Shown: positions 1-6,154 of the stretch, piece by piece
Layout: each line of letters opens with the position of its first letter
How positions within the stretch are numbered: position 1 is the stretch's first letter
Assembly (NCBI GenBank): GCA_900765705.1
Contig: CAAFSR010000079.1
Span: 1 to 7,023, forward strand
Origin: an uncultured Faecalibacterium sp.
GTDB lineage: Bacteria; Bacillota; Clostridia; Oscillospirales; Ruminococcaceae
Length of the DNA stretch: 7,023 bases
Direction: 5' to 3'
The notes under the pieces: generated by a model
The model's input: the letters and a program-made list of their open reading frames with translations, nothing else
Told to the model about the DNA's origin: nothing
The model's database searches: none
Position numbers and translations under genes: made by a program

Positions 1-584
1 GGCGGGGAAATTTCCGTGAATAAATGGGAATAGGCTTTCTTTCGCCCGTCCAGGTATTTTATGGCTGCGTTCTTATCTGTATATCGTTTCTGGTTTTGTC
101 CGGCAATCTTTGCTCCATATCCCTGCTTCGGGGAATGAATACGGACTTCCCATGTCACATACCAGGCAACCGGAATACTCTGTTTTGTTTCCCTGTCATA
201 TTTCGTATCTTCCCAAATACTGCAGGTCATCTGATAGACCCGGTTGCTGATTTTCTGATCCGCCCTCCAGTTATCGGTGTCTTTCCACTGGTTGCCGGTA
301 TGTTCAATCTCCGGTGTACGAAGATATTCCAAAGCCCGGTTGATCGTCTGTGTTGCCGCTGCCTGCTGTTCCCACTGTTTTGCGGCAGCCACCACGATTT
401 CATAGGCTTTCTGCTCCCCGTCGATACTTCCCTGGCGCATGGCTTCCAGGCTATCTATTCCCATTGTGATCAGAGTAGAAATATCCACATTTTCACAAAC
501 TACGCTGTGTTCAATTTTAAGCTCTGATCCCGGCGTCAAGTGGTCGCCATACCGGTAGGCATGATAATCTTTATTTTCTTCCAA
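1..584 (-). CDS. Conserved conjugative-element protein of unknown function, N-terminal part (runs off left edge)
   Basis: Open frame of 194 codons that continues beyond the window. It has no ATG start. An AGGAGG box at 601-596 is followed by in-frame GTG, ATT and TTG codons; I chose TTG at 584, 11 bases after the box, because it yields (M)EENKDYHAYRYGD, while an ATT start three bases upstream would have a better spacing of 8. The protein is acidic to neutral and soluble, with no signal peptide or membrane segment. Residues about 41-93 look helical (IDSLEAMRQG...KAYEIVVAAAKQW). Near the edge comes RYTDKNAAIKYLDGRKKAY followed by SHLFTEISP, a signature I remember from uncharacterised proteins of Clostridia conjugative elements. 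It starts 18 bases after the LPD1 gene stops, so the two are probably cotranscribed. Function unknown. Confidence 0.8.
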   Translation of the reverse strand, partial: MEENKDYHAYRYGDHLTPGSELKIEHSVVCENVDISTLITMGIDSLEAMRQGSIDGEQKAYEIVVAAAKQWEQQAAATQTINRALEYLRTPEIEHTGNQWKDTDNWRADQKISNRVYQMTCSIWEDTKYDRETKQSIPVAWYVTWEVRIHSPKQGYGAKIAGQNQKRYTDKNAAIKYLDGRKKAYSHLFTEISP

Positions 585-602
585 AATGCTGTTCACCTCC
601 TG

Positions 603-2627
603 CTATATTTCCGGCTCGTGGTTTTTTCTGGAAAACGTCTGTGCCGGTGATTTTTTATCTGCCGGCCTGTTTGCCGCAAGCTGATCCATCACGGAAGGAC
701 GGCCGACGCCGAACATGGATAGCTGCCCGTCCGCCGCCTCACGAAGTTCAGAAACAGAGAGGGGAAGCGTTACATCGGCATGGGTCAATAGCTGTTCCCG
801 TTTCAAATCCTGAATGATCTCGTCAAAAACAGCGTTGATTGCACGGCGTTCTTCCCCCACAGGGAAGGCTTTCAATACCTCCATTTCTCCGTCTTTACCG
901 GAAACCAGGGTAAGGGCACAGTCGGCATGGCCTGCCAGATAATCCGATGTGTAGGGCAGTTTGTCCTTGATATAACAGGCAAAGGCTCTGGCTGTCATTT
1001 CCACATTGCTGTCCCAATAACCGCCGTCTTTTTCACATTCTTTTCCCATGCGTACCGAATTACGGTAAAAATCAGTTTCCGTCCGTCCAATCTGCGGAGC
1101 TTCCTGCGCCTGCATCCCGGAAAGCATACGCTCAAAAATTTCCAGCCGTTCCCGTTCACTTTTGGGAATTACCCGGCCGGTAACATTCTTCTTAAATGCG
1201 CTGATCTGTTCCACAGAGCCGGGTTCGCCGGACAAAAATGCTTCCCGCAAGACTGCGTAGGTTTCCATCTGTTCCTCATTGCCATACCGTTTCAGGGAGG
1301 CAAGAACCGAGGAATCCAGCCAGCTTGCCGCATTTTTCCGGGTGCGTTCTGTTTGTGCTTCCGTGCGCTTTGCTGCCTGTTCCGGTGTTTCCGGTTTATA
1401 CTTCATGGTGTCAATGAGTTTTTGGAACGGCGCATAGAGGTGGGGCTGTTCTGACAGCATCCCTTTTGCTCTCATCTTTGTACCAAGATAATCGTCAAGT
1501 CCATGCCACCATTCATGTGCCAGGGAACCGGCCCCGTGCATTTTTGTAAGATTGATGACTGTACGCAAAGGTTCATAATGAGCTGCAGCATTGCCGCTGC
1601 CTCTTGCACCAAAAGCGATAGCAAGTGTTCCCTGATAAGCAATATCTTTATCGCTGATCTTAAGGGCTGACGCCAAATCCTTTAGTGCTTCAAATCCCAT
1701 GTTAAGGGAGGTCTGCCGGTCGTTCTGGTTCATCCAGTTTCCAAACTCACCGCCGCGGAACCCAAAGGTATCAAGATAATGCTGTCCGGTGATCTCCACG
1801 CCATTCCGATAATCCGGTCCGGTACGTTTGACATGGGCAAGCTGTGGAGGGACAAAACGGATCTTTCCGTTTTTGTTCCTGCCTTTGGCAAGTTCCTGCA
1901 CCCATTTCAGGGCAGCTTCTTTGGTCTCAAAATTGGTCCGCAGGATCGAATAGCCTTTTGTCACATAGTAGGTACCGGGTTTCCAGTCCCCATTTTTAGA
2001 ATAGGTCTGTTTCCCGTCGTTGAAGTGGATCGCATAACCTTTCGGTATTTTCTGCTCTTTGGAAACACAAAACTGTTCCTTTTTTGCTTCCTGAGTAAAG
2101 TTGCGCTCAAAATATTCAGCTGAGCGGATCAGCATGGTATTGGACAATTTGTTTGTGATCACGGGATTGTCCTGTCCCTTTTTCGTTGCCCGGTAATGGA
2201 TTCCGCTTCCCCAGCCCTGTACCTTTTCTAAATATCCATTGTCAACGAAAAAGCGGTCATAGGCTCTCACAGCATCCTCCGCAGTACGGACATCTGAAAG
2301 CACTGCCTGCAATTCCCGAACTGTTTTTATATATTCCTTTTGTCTCGCGGTCCGTTTTTCCGGGGTGTCATCCGTGCGGTAATACTGAGGGGAAGCGTTT
2401 AAGCCGTCTCTTGCTTTTTTAATAAAATAGACCACGCCAAGAGGAATCCCTTCCTCCAGCATGGCTGCATAGTCCGGCTTTTTCCAGACATTATCCTTTT
2501 TCACAAATTTTTCGGCTTCGCGCTCATTCATGGCTTCCAGATCATCTGCATACAGCCCGCGGTCTTTCCACAGATCTTTTTTAGCACCGCCGATCTTTTC
2601 GCCGAAATCTTCATGCACTCCTGCCAA
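603..2627 (-). CDS. LPD1-domain polyvalent protein with HEWWH zincin-like motif
   Basis: A 674-aa soluble protein starting at TTG, with GGAGG at 2641-2637 placed 9 bases upstream; the nearby ATG at 2634 is out of frame and stops after seven codons. The N-terminus (residues 1-80, FGEKIGGAKKDLW, then KKDNVWKKPDY) is a module common at the front of such proteins, possibly LPD5 (from memory). Residues about 285-381 match the Large Polyvalent protein-associated Domain 1: FGFRGGEFGNWMN, then TLAIAFGARGSGNAAAHYEP, then INLTK and SLAHEWWHGLDDYLG. HEWWH at 371-375 fits the HExxH metallopeptidase pattern, and E543 in VEMTARAFACYI is a plausible third metal ligand. Polyvalent proteins of phages and conjugative elements are proposed to enter the recipient with the DNA and counter host defences; peptidase activity and that role are inferences here. 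The charged tail after about 640 looks disordered. It lies 30 bases after the 300-aa gene and before the left-edge gene. Confidence 0.88.
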   Translation of the reverse strand: MAGVHEDFGEKIGGAKKDLWKDRGLYADDLEAMNEREAEKFVKKDNVWKKPDYAAMLEEGIPLGVVYFIKKARDGLNASPQYYRTDDTPEKRTARQKEYIKTVRELQAVLSDVRTAEDAVRAYDRFFVDNGYLEKVQGWGSGIHYRATKKGQDNPVITNKLSNTMLIRSAEYFERNFTQEAKKEQFCVSKEQKIPKGYAIHFNDGKQTYSKNGDWKPGTYYVTKGYSILRTNFETKEAALKWVQELAKGRNKNGKIRFVPPQLAHVKRTGPDYRNGVEITGQHYLDTFGFRGGEFGNWMNQNDRQTSLNMGFEALKDLASALKISDKDIAYQGTLAIAFGARGSGNAAAHYEPLRTVINLTKMHGAGSLAHEWWHGLDDYLGTKMRAKGMLSEQPHLYAPFQKLIDTMKYKPETPEQAAKRTEAQTERTRKNAASWLDSSVLASLKRYGNEEQMETYAVLREAFLSGEPGSVEQISAFKKNVTGRVIPKSERERLEIFERMLSGMQAQEAPQIGRTETDFYRNSVRMGKECEKDGGYWDSNVEMTARAFACYIKDKLPYTSDYLAGHADCALTLVSGKDGEMEVLKAFPVGEERRAINAVFDEIIQDLKREQLLTHADVTLPLSVSELREAADGQLSMFGVGRPSVMDQLAANRPADKKSPAQTFSRKNHEPEI

Positions 2628-2657
2628 TCTTCATCACCTCCAGTCAGTGTAAAATTC

Positions 2658-3560
2658 TTATCGCTCCGGGGCAGGGCGGCGTTCTTCGTTTTTGTGAAGT
2701 TGTGGGAGGTTTCCTGTGAGCCGGTCAGTTTCCCTGCGGATCAGTTTGTCCAGAGCGCCTAAATCCTCCGGTGCAATGGCAAACTCCCGGTAATTTTCAT
2801 ACCACAGGCCCGTAGAGATTGCCGCGATGGGCGCAATTTTCTCCGAACCGGATGGAAGAAGGCGATACACAGGGGCTTCGTCATAAAGAAGCATCTGCTT
2901 TGCCGTTCCCTGTGGTATGCGGTACTTATCCATATCCGGGTTCTGGGCTGCCTCCATATATTGCATATTCAGGCGTTCTTCTAAATCCTGGGGCATATAA
3001 CGAAATGCCTGATCCATCCACTGTCTGAACATCGTGGAATAGTGGTACTGCCATTCCGTAACTTGATTCGGGGCATAAGAAAATCCCCAACTTTTCAGAG
3101 CATCTTTTTCGTAAAGCTCCATTTCAGTCCATTCTTTCAGGCTGACCGTAGCCGCTGAACCATCTTTGCGTTCAATATTGACGCCGCAGGGATAGAGGAT
3201 ATTTCTTTTTATATCCTGCCGCAGCGTGTCTAAATCCATCATCAGGACATCTCCGTACAAGTGACCGCCCTCGCTCCGATCCGTATGAAACAGGAAAGCC
3301 CTCGCTCCGATGAACTCCGTTGTTAAGATCATTTGATGAAGATCCGCCGTAGAACAATAAGCAAATAAGGCGTCGGAAAGCCACATGTGATTTTTCCCCA
3401 TGATGGCAATGGAATCAGCCCCGGTATTTGTTGCCAGAGAACGCATATTGAATTCGCATTCTCTAAGAAAATCTCCGGCAAAAATATGGAGTTCATACGC
3501 AAAGACGGATAAGTCTGTATCGCGGATCAAATGAATCTGCGGTAGTGGTTCCTGATTCAA
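2658..3560 (-). CDS. Conserved hypothetical protein of the conjugative element (300 aa)
   Basis: I do not recognise a named family with confidence. The start is TTG at 3560, with AGGAGG seven bases upstream; that box is itself coding sequence for a 25-aa ORF whose TGA abuts the TTG (TGATTG), so translation is probably coupled. Residues 1-115 look like a compact domain rich in Asp, Leu and Phe (FAYELHIFAGDFLRECEF; GGHLYGDVLMMDLDTL). Residues 140-205 are rich in aromatics and predicted helical (LKSWGF, TEWQYHYSTMFRQWMDQAF). Residues 228-272 (APVYRLLPSGSEKIAPIAAI, then GLWYENYREFAI) resemble a short C-terminal module I associate with other accessory proteins of such elements, near the DUF4316/YodL group, but this is from memory and weak. 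No signal peptide, membrane span or catalytic motif is evident. The tail (KNEERRPAPER) is charged. Confidence 0.85.
   Translation of the reverse strand: MNQEPLPQIHLIRDTDLSVFAYELHIFAGDFLRECEFNMRSLATNTGADSIAIMGKNHMWLSDALFAYCSTADLHQMILTTEFIGARAFLFHTDRSEGGHLYGDVLMMDLDTLRQDIKRNILYPCGVNIERKDGSAATVSLKEWTEMELYEKDALKSWGFSYAPNQVTEWQYHYSTMFRQWMDQAFRYMPQDLEERLNMQYMEAAQNPDMDKYRIPQGTAKQMLLYDEAPVYRLLPSGSEKIAPIAAISTGLWYENYREFAIAPEDLGALDKLIRRETDRLTGNLPQLHKNEERRPAPER
3267..3311. repeat. 14-bp perfect direct repeat inside the 300-aa gene
   Basis: GCCCTCGCTCCGAT occurs at 3267-3280 and again at 3298-3311, a period of 31 bases. Because 31 is not a multiple of three, the two copies are read in different frames: one encodes the IGARA part of EFIGARAFLF and the other the DRSEGG part of HTDRSEGGH. 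It may be a small duplication that the protein has absorbed, or coincidence. Confidence 0.6.
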
Positions 3561-3638
3561 TCAAATTCCTCCTTTCATGTGAAGCAGCTCTTTGACCTGC
3601 TCATTTTCCGCAAACGGCTGGCTATCTGTCCCCGCCAT
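3561..3638 (-). CDS. 25-aa translationally coupled small ORF, probable remnant of a deleted element gene
   Basis: ATG at 3638 lies four bases after the TGA of the HTH gene and has GGGAGGG at 3654-3648, nine bases upstream, so it has a real initiation signal. It encodes 25 residues: MAGTDSQPFAENEQVKELL, then HMKGGI, then TGA, which abuts the TTG of the next gene. The first 19 residues resemble the start of a larger family seen at this place in related elements (DUF6674-like, of the pattern PF-x-E-x-x-x-V-x-E-L-L; from memory). The last residues are just the translated ribosome binding site of the next gene (ATG AAA GGA GGA). The simplest reading is that an internal deletion removed almost all of the gene and left its start fused to the next leader. 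It may still act by coupling translation of the two flanking genes. Alternatively it is a genuine micropeptide. Confidence 0.6.
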   Translation of the reverse strand: MAGTDSQPFAENEQVKELLHMKGGI

Positions 3639-3642
3639 TTAA

Positions 3643-3924
3643 TCAATCCCTCCCATCTGCCGGTAGCTGCCCGCCGGCAATCTTGCCGACAATCTCCGGA
3701 CCGGTTTCATAAATCTGCATGAGGCGTTTTGCTGTGCCGCAAGGCTGTGCAGCTCCGCTAGTCCAAAGACGCACTGTGGATGGGGCAACATTCATCAAAA
3801 GCGCAAAGCCCTTTTCGTTCATGTCCAGCTTTTTCATCAGCGATTTAACCATATCGGGGCCGTAGTCTGGACACCGGGAAGCCTCGGCAATCATCTGCAA
3901 AGCGGTATTTTCAATTTTTTTCAT
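3643..3924 (-). CDS. Small helix-turn-helix regulator (XRE/MqsA-HigA antitoxin-like)
   Basis: A 93-aa protein. An upstream in-frame TTG at 3930 would sit only two bases from the GGAGG at 3937-3933, so ATG at 3924, eight bases away, is the better start (MKKIENTALQ). Residues 35-58 (MNEKGFALLMNVAPSTVRLW, then TSG) form a typical helix-turn-helix: a helix of the 'FALLMNV' type, a turn, and a recognition helix beginning APSTVRLW. The following QPCGTAKRLMQIYE matches the pattern 'QP-x-G-x-A-x-R-L-L' of the XRE-like domain in MqsA/HigA antitoxins and of orphan HTH proteins in conjugative elements. No toxin gene (HigB, RelE or MqsR) is adjacent, so I read it as a DNA-binding regulator of the element rather than half of a toxin-antitoxin pair. 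Its operator is unknown; the repeats in the operon leader are one candidate. Confidence 0.85.
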   Translation of the reverse strand: MKKIENTALQMIAEASRCPDYGPDMVKSLMKKLDMNEKGFALLMNVAPSTVRLWTSGAAQPCGTAKRLMQIYETGPEIVGKIAGGQLPADGRD

Positions 3925-3956
3925 TTTCAAATCCTCCTGTTATTTGTTTTCCAGCC

Positions 3957-4181
3957 TTATGCCGGGGCAAAGCTGATCTGGTTGTGTTTCATCCTTTTGG
4001 CAAAATCCGGCAACGAATAATTTACCCCGTCAATTTCTGCATGGGTGTCATCCAGACGATGACAAACAGCAAAGTGCCTGTCCCCGTTTCCATAGAACAG
4101 GCAGAGTAAACCATTGTCGGGAATGGAAAACAGCGCTTTTCCGGCGCTGTCTGTAAAGCAGATATGTTGAGATCCATTCAT
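3957..4181 (-). CDS. Small conserved hypothetical protein (74 aa)
   Basis: A 74-aa protein starting at ATG 4181, with GGGAGG ten bases upstream that directly follows the TAG of the Toprim gene, so the two are probably coupled. A longer in-frame extension (to 4310) runs back into the Toprim gene in another frame and is rejected. The sequence looks like a compact beta-rich domain: ICFTDSAGKALFSIPDNGLL, then CLFYGNGDRHFAVCHRLDD, then HAEIDGVNYSLPDFAKRM. Small proteins with the pattern 'F-x-I-P-D-x-G...YGNG...C...D-x-x-H...FA-x-R-M' recur beside DUF3991/Toprim genes in Clostridia elements, as far as I remember, but I know of no function. It has no membrane segment or catalytic signature. Confidence 0.75.
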   Translation of the reverse strand: MNGSQHICFTDSAGKALFSIPDNGLLCLFYGNGDRHFAVCHRLDDTHAEIDGVNYSLPDFAKRMKHNQISFAPA

Positions 4182-4194
4182 GTTGAAATCCTCC

Positions 4195-5175
4195 CTAAAT
4201 TGAAACAGCCGCCTCTTTTGGGCGGCGTTGGTGCTGGCTGGTTTGCAGTTGTTCCCGAACCAGCAGCAATTTCTCATTGTAATCTTTTCCCATCCGGGGA
4301 GGGTTGACACTTACCCGGATATGACGGAAACGTTTATCCTCGTGAAGCATGGTCTTGATTTTCCGGGCATTGACAAATCCGGCAAGGTCGTGGTCCATAT
4401 AAAGGGTAACACGCCGTATCTCCGGGTGGCGTTCCAGGAAAGAAGTCAGCGCCACATGGGAAGTACCGCCCAAAGACAAGCGATAACCATTCCATTTCCA
4501 TCCCTCCAGCTCTTGAAGTGTCGCATGGGAAAGCGCATCAATAGGAGCTTCAAAGACTGCCACATGCCGGCTGCCCGGACTTTGCGGGGGATAACAAAAG
4601 TTATATCCTTTGTCGCTGCCATAGACATCCTTTTTGAGATTGCCGCCGATACTGCGCATACAGGCGAACTTCGCTTTCCCGGAATCATCTTTCCCTACAA
4701 ATACACAAACCGGTTCTCCATGATACCGGGCTTCGTAAAAAATCCCGGCTTGTAAACACTGGCGAATGACTTCTGAGCTGATCCCCCGTTTCTGCAAATA
4801 GAAGACCGCAGCGGTCGCGCAACGTCTGGCCCAGGGGAGAGCGAATGTTTTCTTTTCCGGCTCTTTTGATACCTGTATTTCTGCCGTACTTCGGTAAGCC
4901 GGTGTATGTCGGATTTCGCCACCTACCAGAGCATGAACCGCATCCACAAGACCATATCCCCGAATCTGGATCAGGTAGTCCAGCGCATTGATACTCCGTC
5001 CGCGGCTGTTCCAGTACCAGTACCTTTTCCCGGTCACATATACCAGACTGTCATGCTCCTTATGCCGGAAATTAGGTCCATCCTGTTTCAGCACGCCGGG
5101 TTCATGGAATTGCAGGTAAGTAAACAAGTCAGCTTCCCGCGCTGCCTGAATCTGTTCTTTGGTTACGCCGGGCAT
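4195..5175 (-). CDS. DUF3991 and Toprim domain-containing primase-like protein
   Basis: A 326-aa protein resembling the mobile-element primase family. Residues 1-85 resemble a CHC2-type DNA-binding region (HDSLVYVTGKRYWYWNSRGR, then SINALDYLIQIRG) but contain no cysteine, so no zinc site can form there. Residues about 115-180 fit DUF3991 (PWARRCATAAVFYLQKRGIS, then a segment around VCVFVGKDDSGKAKFACMRS). Residues 204-275 are the Toprim fold: the conserved Glu is E209 in VAVFEAPIDALSHA and the metal-binding Asp pair is D261/D263 in LYMDHDLAGF; KDYNEKLL at 297-304 is the usual trailing motif. Toprim domains of this class bind Mg2+ and serve primase or nuclease chemistry; priming of the transferred strand is an inference. 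There is no Shine-Dalgarno directly before ATG 5175: the strong AAGGAGG at 5217-5211 serves an overlapping 12-codon ORF, so the start is either coupled or has been shifted by a frameshift. Confidence 0.9.
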   Translation of the reverse strand: MPGVTKEQIQAAREADLFTYLQFHEPGVLKQDGPNFRHKEHDSLVYVTGKRYWYWNSRGRSINALDYLIQIRGYGLVDAVHALVGGEIRHTPAYRSTAEIQVSKEPEKKTFALPWARRCATAAVFYLQKRGISSEVIRQCLQAGIFYEARYHGEPVCVFVGKDDSGKAKFACMRSIGGNLKKDVYGSDKGYNFCYPPQSPGSRHVAVFEAPIDALSHATLQELEGWKWNGYRLSLGGTSHVALTSFLERHPEIRRVTLYMDHDLAGFVNARKIKTMLHEDKRFRHIRVSVNPPRMGKDYNEKLLLVREQLQTSQHQRRPKEAAVSI

Positions 5176-5201
5176 AGTACCGGCACAGTGTTTCTTTTCA
5201 T
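5163..5201 (-). CDS. 12-aa leader ORF overlapping the Toprim gene start
   Basis: ATG at 5201 follows AAGGAGG (5217-5211) by nine bases, an ideal spacing. It encodes MKRNTVPVLCPA and stops with TAA at 5165-5163, after passing over the ATG of the Toprim gene at 5175. It would deliver ribosomes to the Toprim start for re-initiation. Alternatively it marks a one-base deletion: one extra A in the run AAAAGAAA would give MKKKHCAGTMPGVTKEQ in the Toprim frame with a perfect ribosome binding site. The sequence alone cannot separate the two. Confidence 0.5.
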   Translation of the reverse strand: MKRNTVPVLCPA

Positions 5202-5231
5202 TGTGCTTTGCCTCCTTCCTGTGATGAAATG

Positions 5232-5253
5232 AAAAAAGACACCCAAAGGTGCC
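5232..5253 (-). terminator. Factor-independent terminator after the DUF6017 gene
   Basis: On the minus strand GGCACC, loop TTTG, GGTGTC is followed by six T residues: a 6-bp stem with one G-T pair. The stem begins in the stop codon region (TAG GCACC) of the HTH-DUF6017 gene. It would lower, rather than abolish, transcription into the Toprim gene, because no convincing promoter is visible between this element and that gene. Confidence 0.7.
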
Positions 5254-6125
5254 TAACAGCCGTACAGGTCGTGATTGACCTCGGCACGGTAATAGCTGTC
5301 CATTGTAGCCGGGGCATTATACAGCGCCGCCAGCAGATACGCTTTGATGTTTCCGACCTTCGTTGTGTTCTTGTCGATACAGTCAAAGACATACTCTAAG
5401 TGGCCGGAATTGATCTTCAGGAACCGGCTCTTGACGATTTCCCTCGGAAAATCATCTCCGGCAATGCGAATGTAAGGGCGTTTCGACAAAATCACTTCAA
5501 GCATAAGTTCAAGGGCTTCATCCAAACGTTCCCTGCCATACCGTAAGACCAGTAAGTCATATTCAATATTTTCTTTGATGATTTCACGATAGGCTTCTAT
5601 CAGCTCTATCCGATCCATCCCATCCGTGCGGTTTGCCGCTTCCGGCTCTGCCGGATAGATTGATGGATAAGTTATTGATTTATCTTTTTTTGATTTTTTT
5701 GTTTTTAATGGATTAGTATTTAATTGTGCCGGATTTTCCTGTTCAGGTTCCGCCTGTTTAGGTTTTGCCTGTTCTGGTTTTACCTGTCTTGGATTTTCCC
5801 GTTTAGGTGAAAGCCCTGTGTTTTCGGTACTTACAGGCTGCTCATGGATCGTATATTCAATGTCTCCCAACTGCCCGTTATCATAGCGGAGGCGCTGTCT
5901 GGTGAGATAACCATGCCGCTCCAGTTCCTTCAGGGCAGTAGTGATAGAATCCACACCATCCTTGCAGATATGGGCGAGTCCCTTTGTGGTATAATCCCAA
6001 TCTTCCGGCAGCGACAACATAAGTGATAAAAGCCCCTTTGCCTTTAAGGACAACTCCGTATTGCGCAGATGGTGATTGCTCATTATCGTAAAGTCCTTTG
6101 TTTTCTCTACACGGAATACTGCCAT
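5253..6125 (-). CDS. Helix-turn-helix protein with C-terminal DUF6017 domain (replication-initiator-like)
   Basis: A 290-aa protein starting at ATG 6125 with GGAGG seven bases upstream. Residues 1-95 form a winged helix-turn-helix module: MAVFRVEKTKDFTIMSNHHL, then LSLKAKGLLSLMLSLPEDWD, then GLAHICKDGVDSITTALKEL and a wing at LTRQRLRYDNGQLGDIEYTI. This front end is shared by RepA-like replication initiators and element-borne HTH proteins. Residues 110-134 are five tandem pentapeptides (xxPxQ), followed by a lysine-rich stretch (KTKKSKKDKS); together they look like a flexible linker. Residues about 168-289 match DUF6017 (DRIELIEAYREIIKENIEYD, then RPYIRIAGDDFPREIVKSRF, then VGNIKAYLLAALYNAP). 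DNA binding is well supported by family; a role in replication or maintenance of the circular element is an inference. It starts 29 bases after the 173-aa gene, in the same operon, and its stop lies in a terminator hairpin. Confidence 0.92.
   Translation of the reverse strand: MAVFRVEKTKDFTIMSNHHLRNTELSLKAKGLLSLMLSLPEDWDYTTKGLAHICKDGVDSITTALKELERHGYLTRQRLRYDNGQLGDIEYTIHEQPVSTENTGLSPKRENPRQVKPEQAKPKQAEPEQENPAQLNTNPLKTKKSKKDKSITYPSIYPAEPEAANRTDGMDRIELIEAYREIIKENIEYDLLVLRYGRERLDEALELMLEVILSKRPYIRIAGDDFPREIVKSRFLKINSGHLEYVFDCIDKNTTKVGNIKAYLLAALYNAPATMDSYYRAEVNHDLYGC
5724..5798 (-). repeat. Five tandem 15-bp repeats encoding xxPxQ pentapeptides
   Basis: Within the DUF6017 gene the units ENPRQ, VKPEQ, AKPKQ, AEPEQ and ENPAQ follow each other without interruption, each 15 bases and each ending in a CAG or CAA glutamine codon. 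The DNA copies are imperfect, suggesting an old expansion that varies in charge while keeping Pro and Gln fixed. It forms a disordered linker between the DNA-binding and C-terminal domains and is likely to vary in copy number between related elements. Confidence 0.8.
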
Positions 6126-6154
6126 TGTACCGCCTCCTTTCTTCGACTATTCCG

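Noticed and set aside
24..527. Plus-strand ORF of 167 codons
   Set aside because: Antisense to the well-supported left-edge gene; its Cys/Phe/Ile-rich translation and lack of a ribosome binding site mark it as a shadow frame.
927..1454. Plus-strand ORF of 175 codons
   Set aside because: Lies wholly antisense to the conserved LPD1 protein, with low-complexity Phe/Cys/Arg composition; a shadow.
3957..4310. 117-aa form of the 74-aa gene
   Set aside because: The extension overlaps the Toprim reading frame in another phase; the GGGAGG-supported ATG at 4181 is clearly better.
4228..4755. Plus-strand ORF of 175 codons
   Set aside because: Antisense to the Toprim domain, including its catalytic residues; no start signal.
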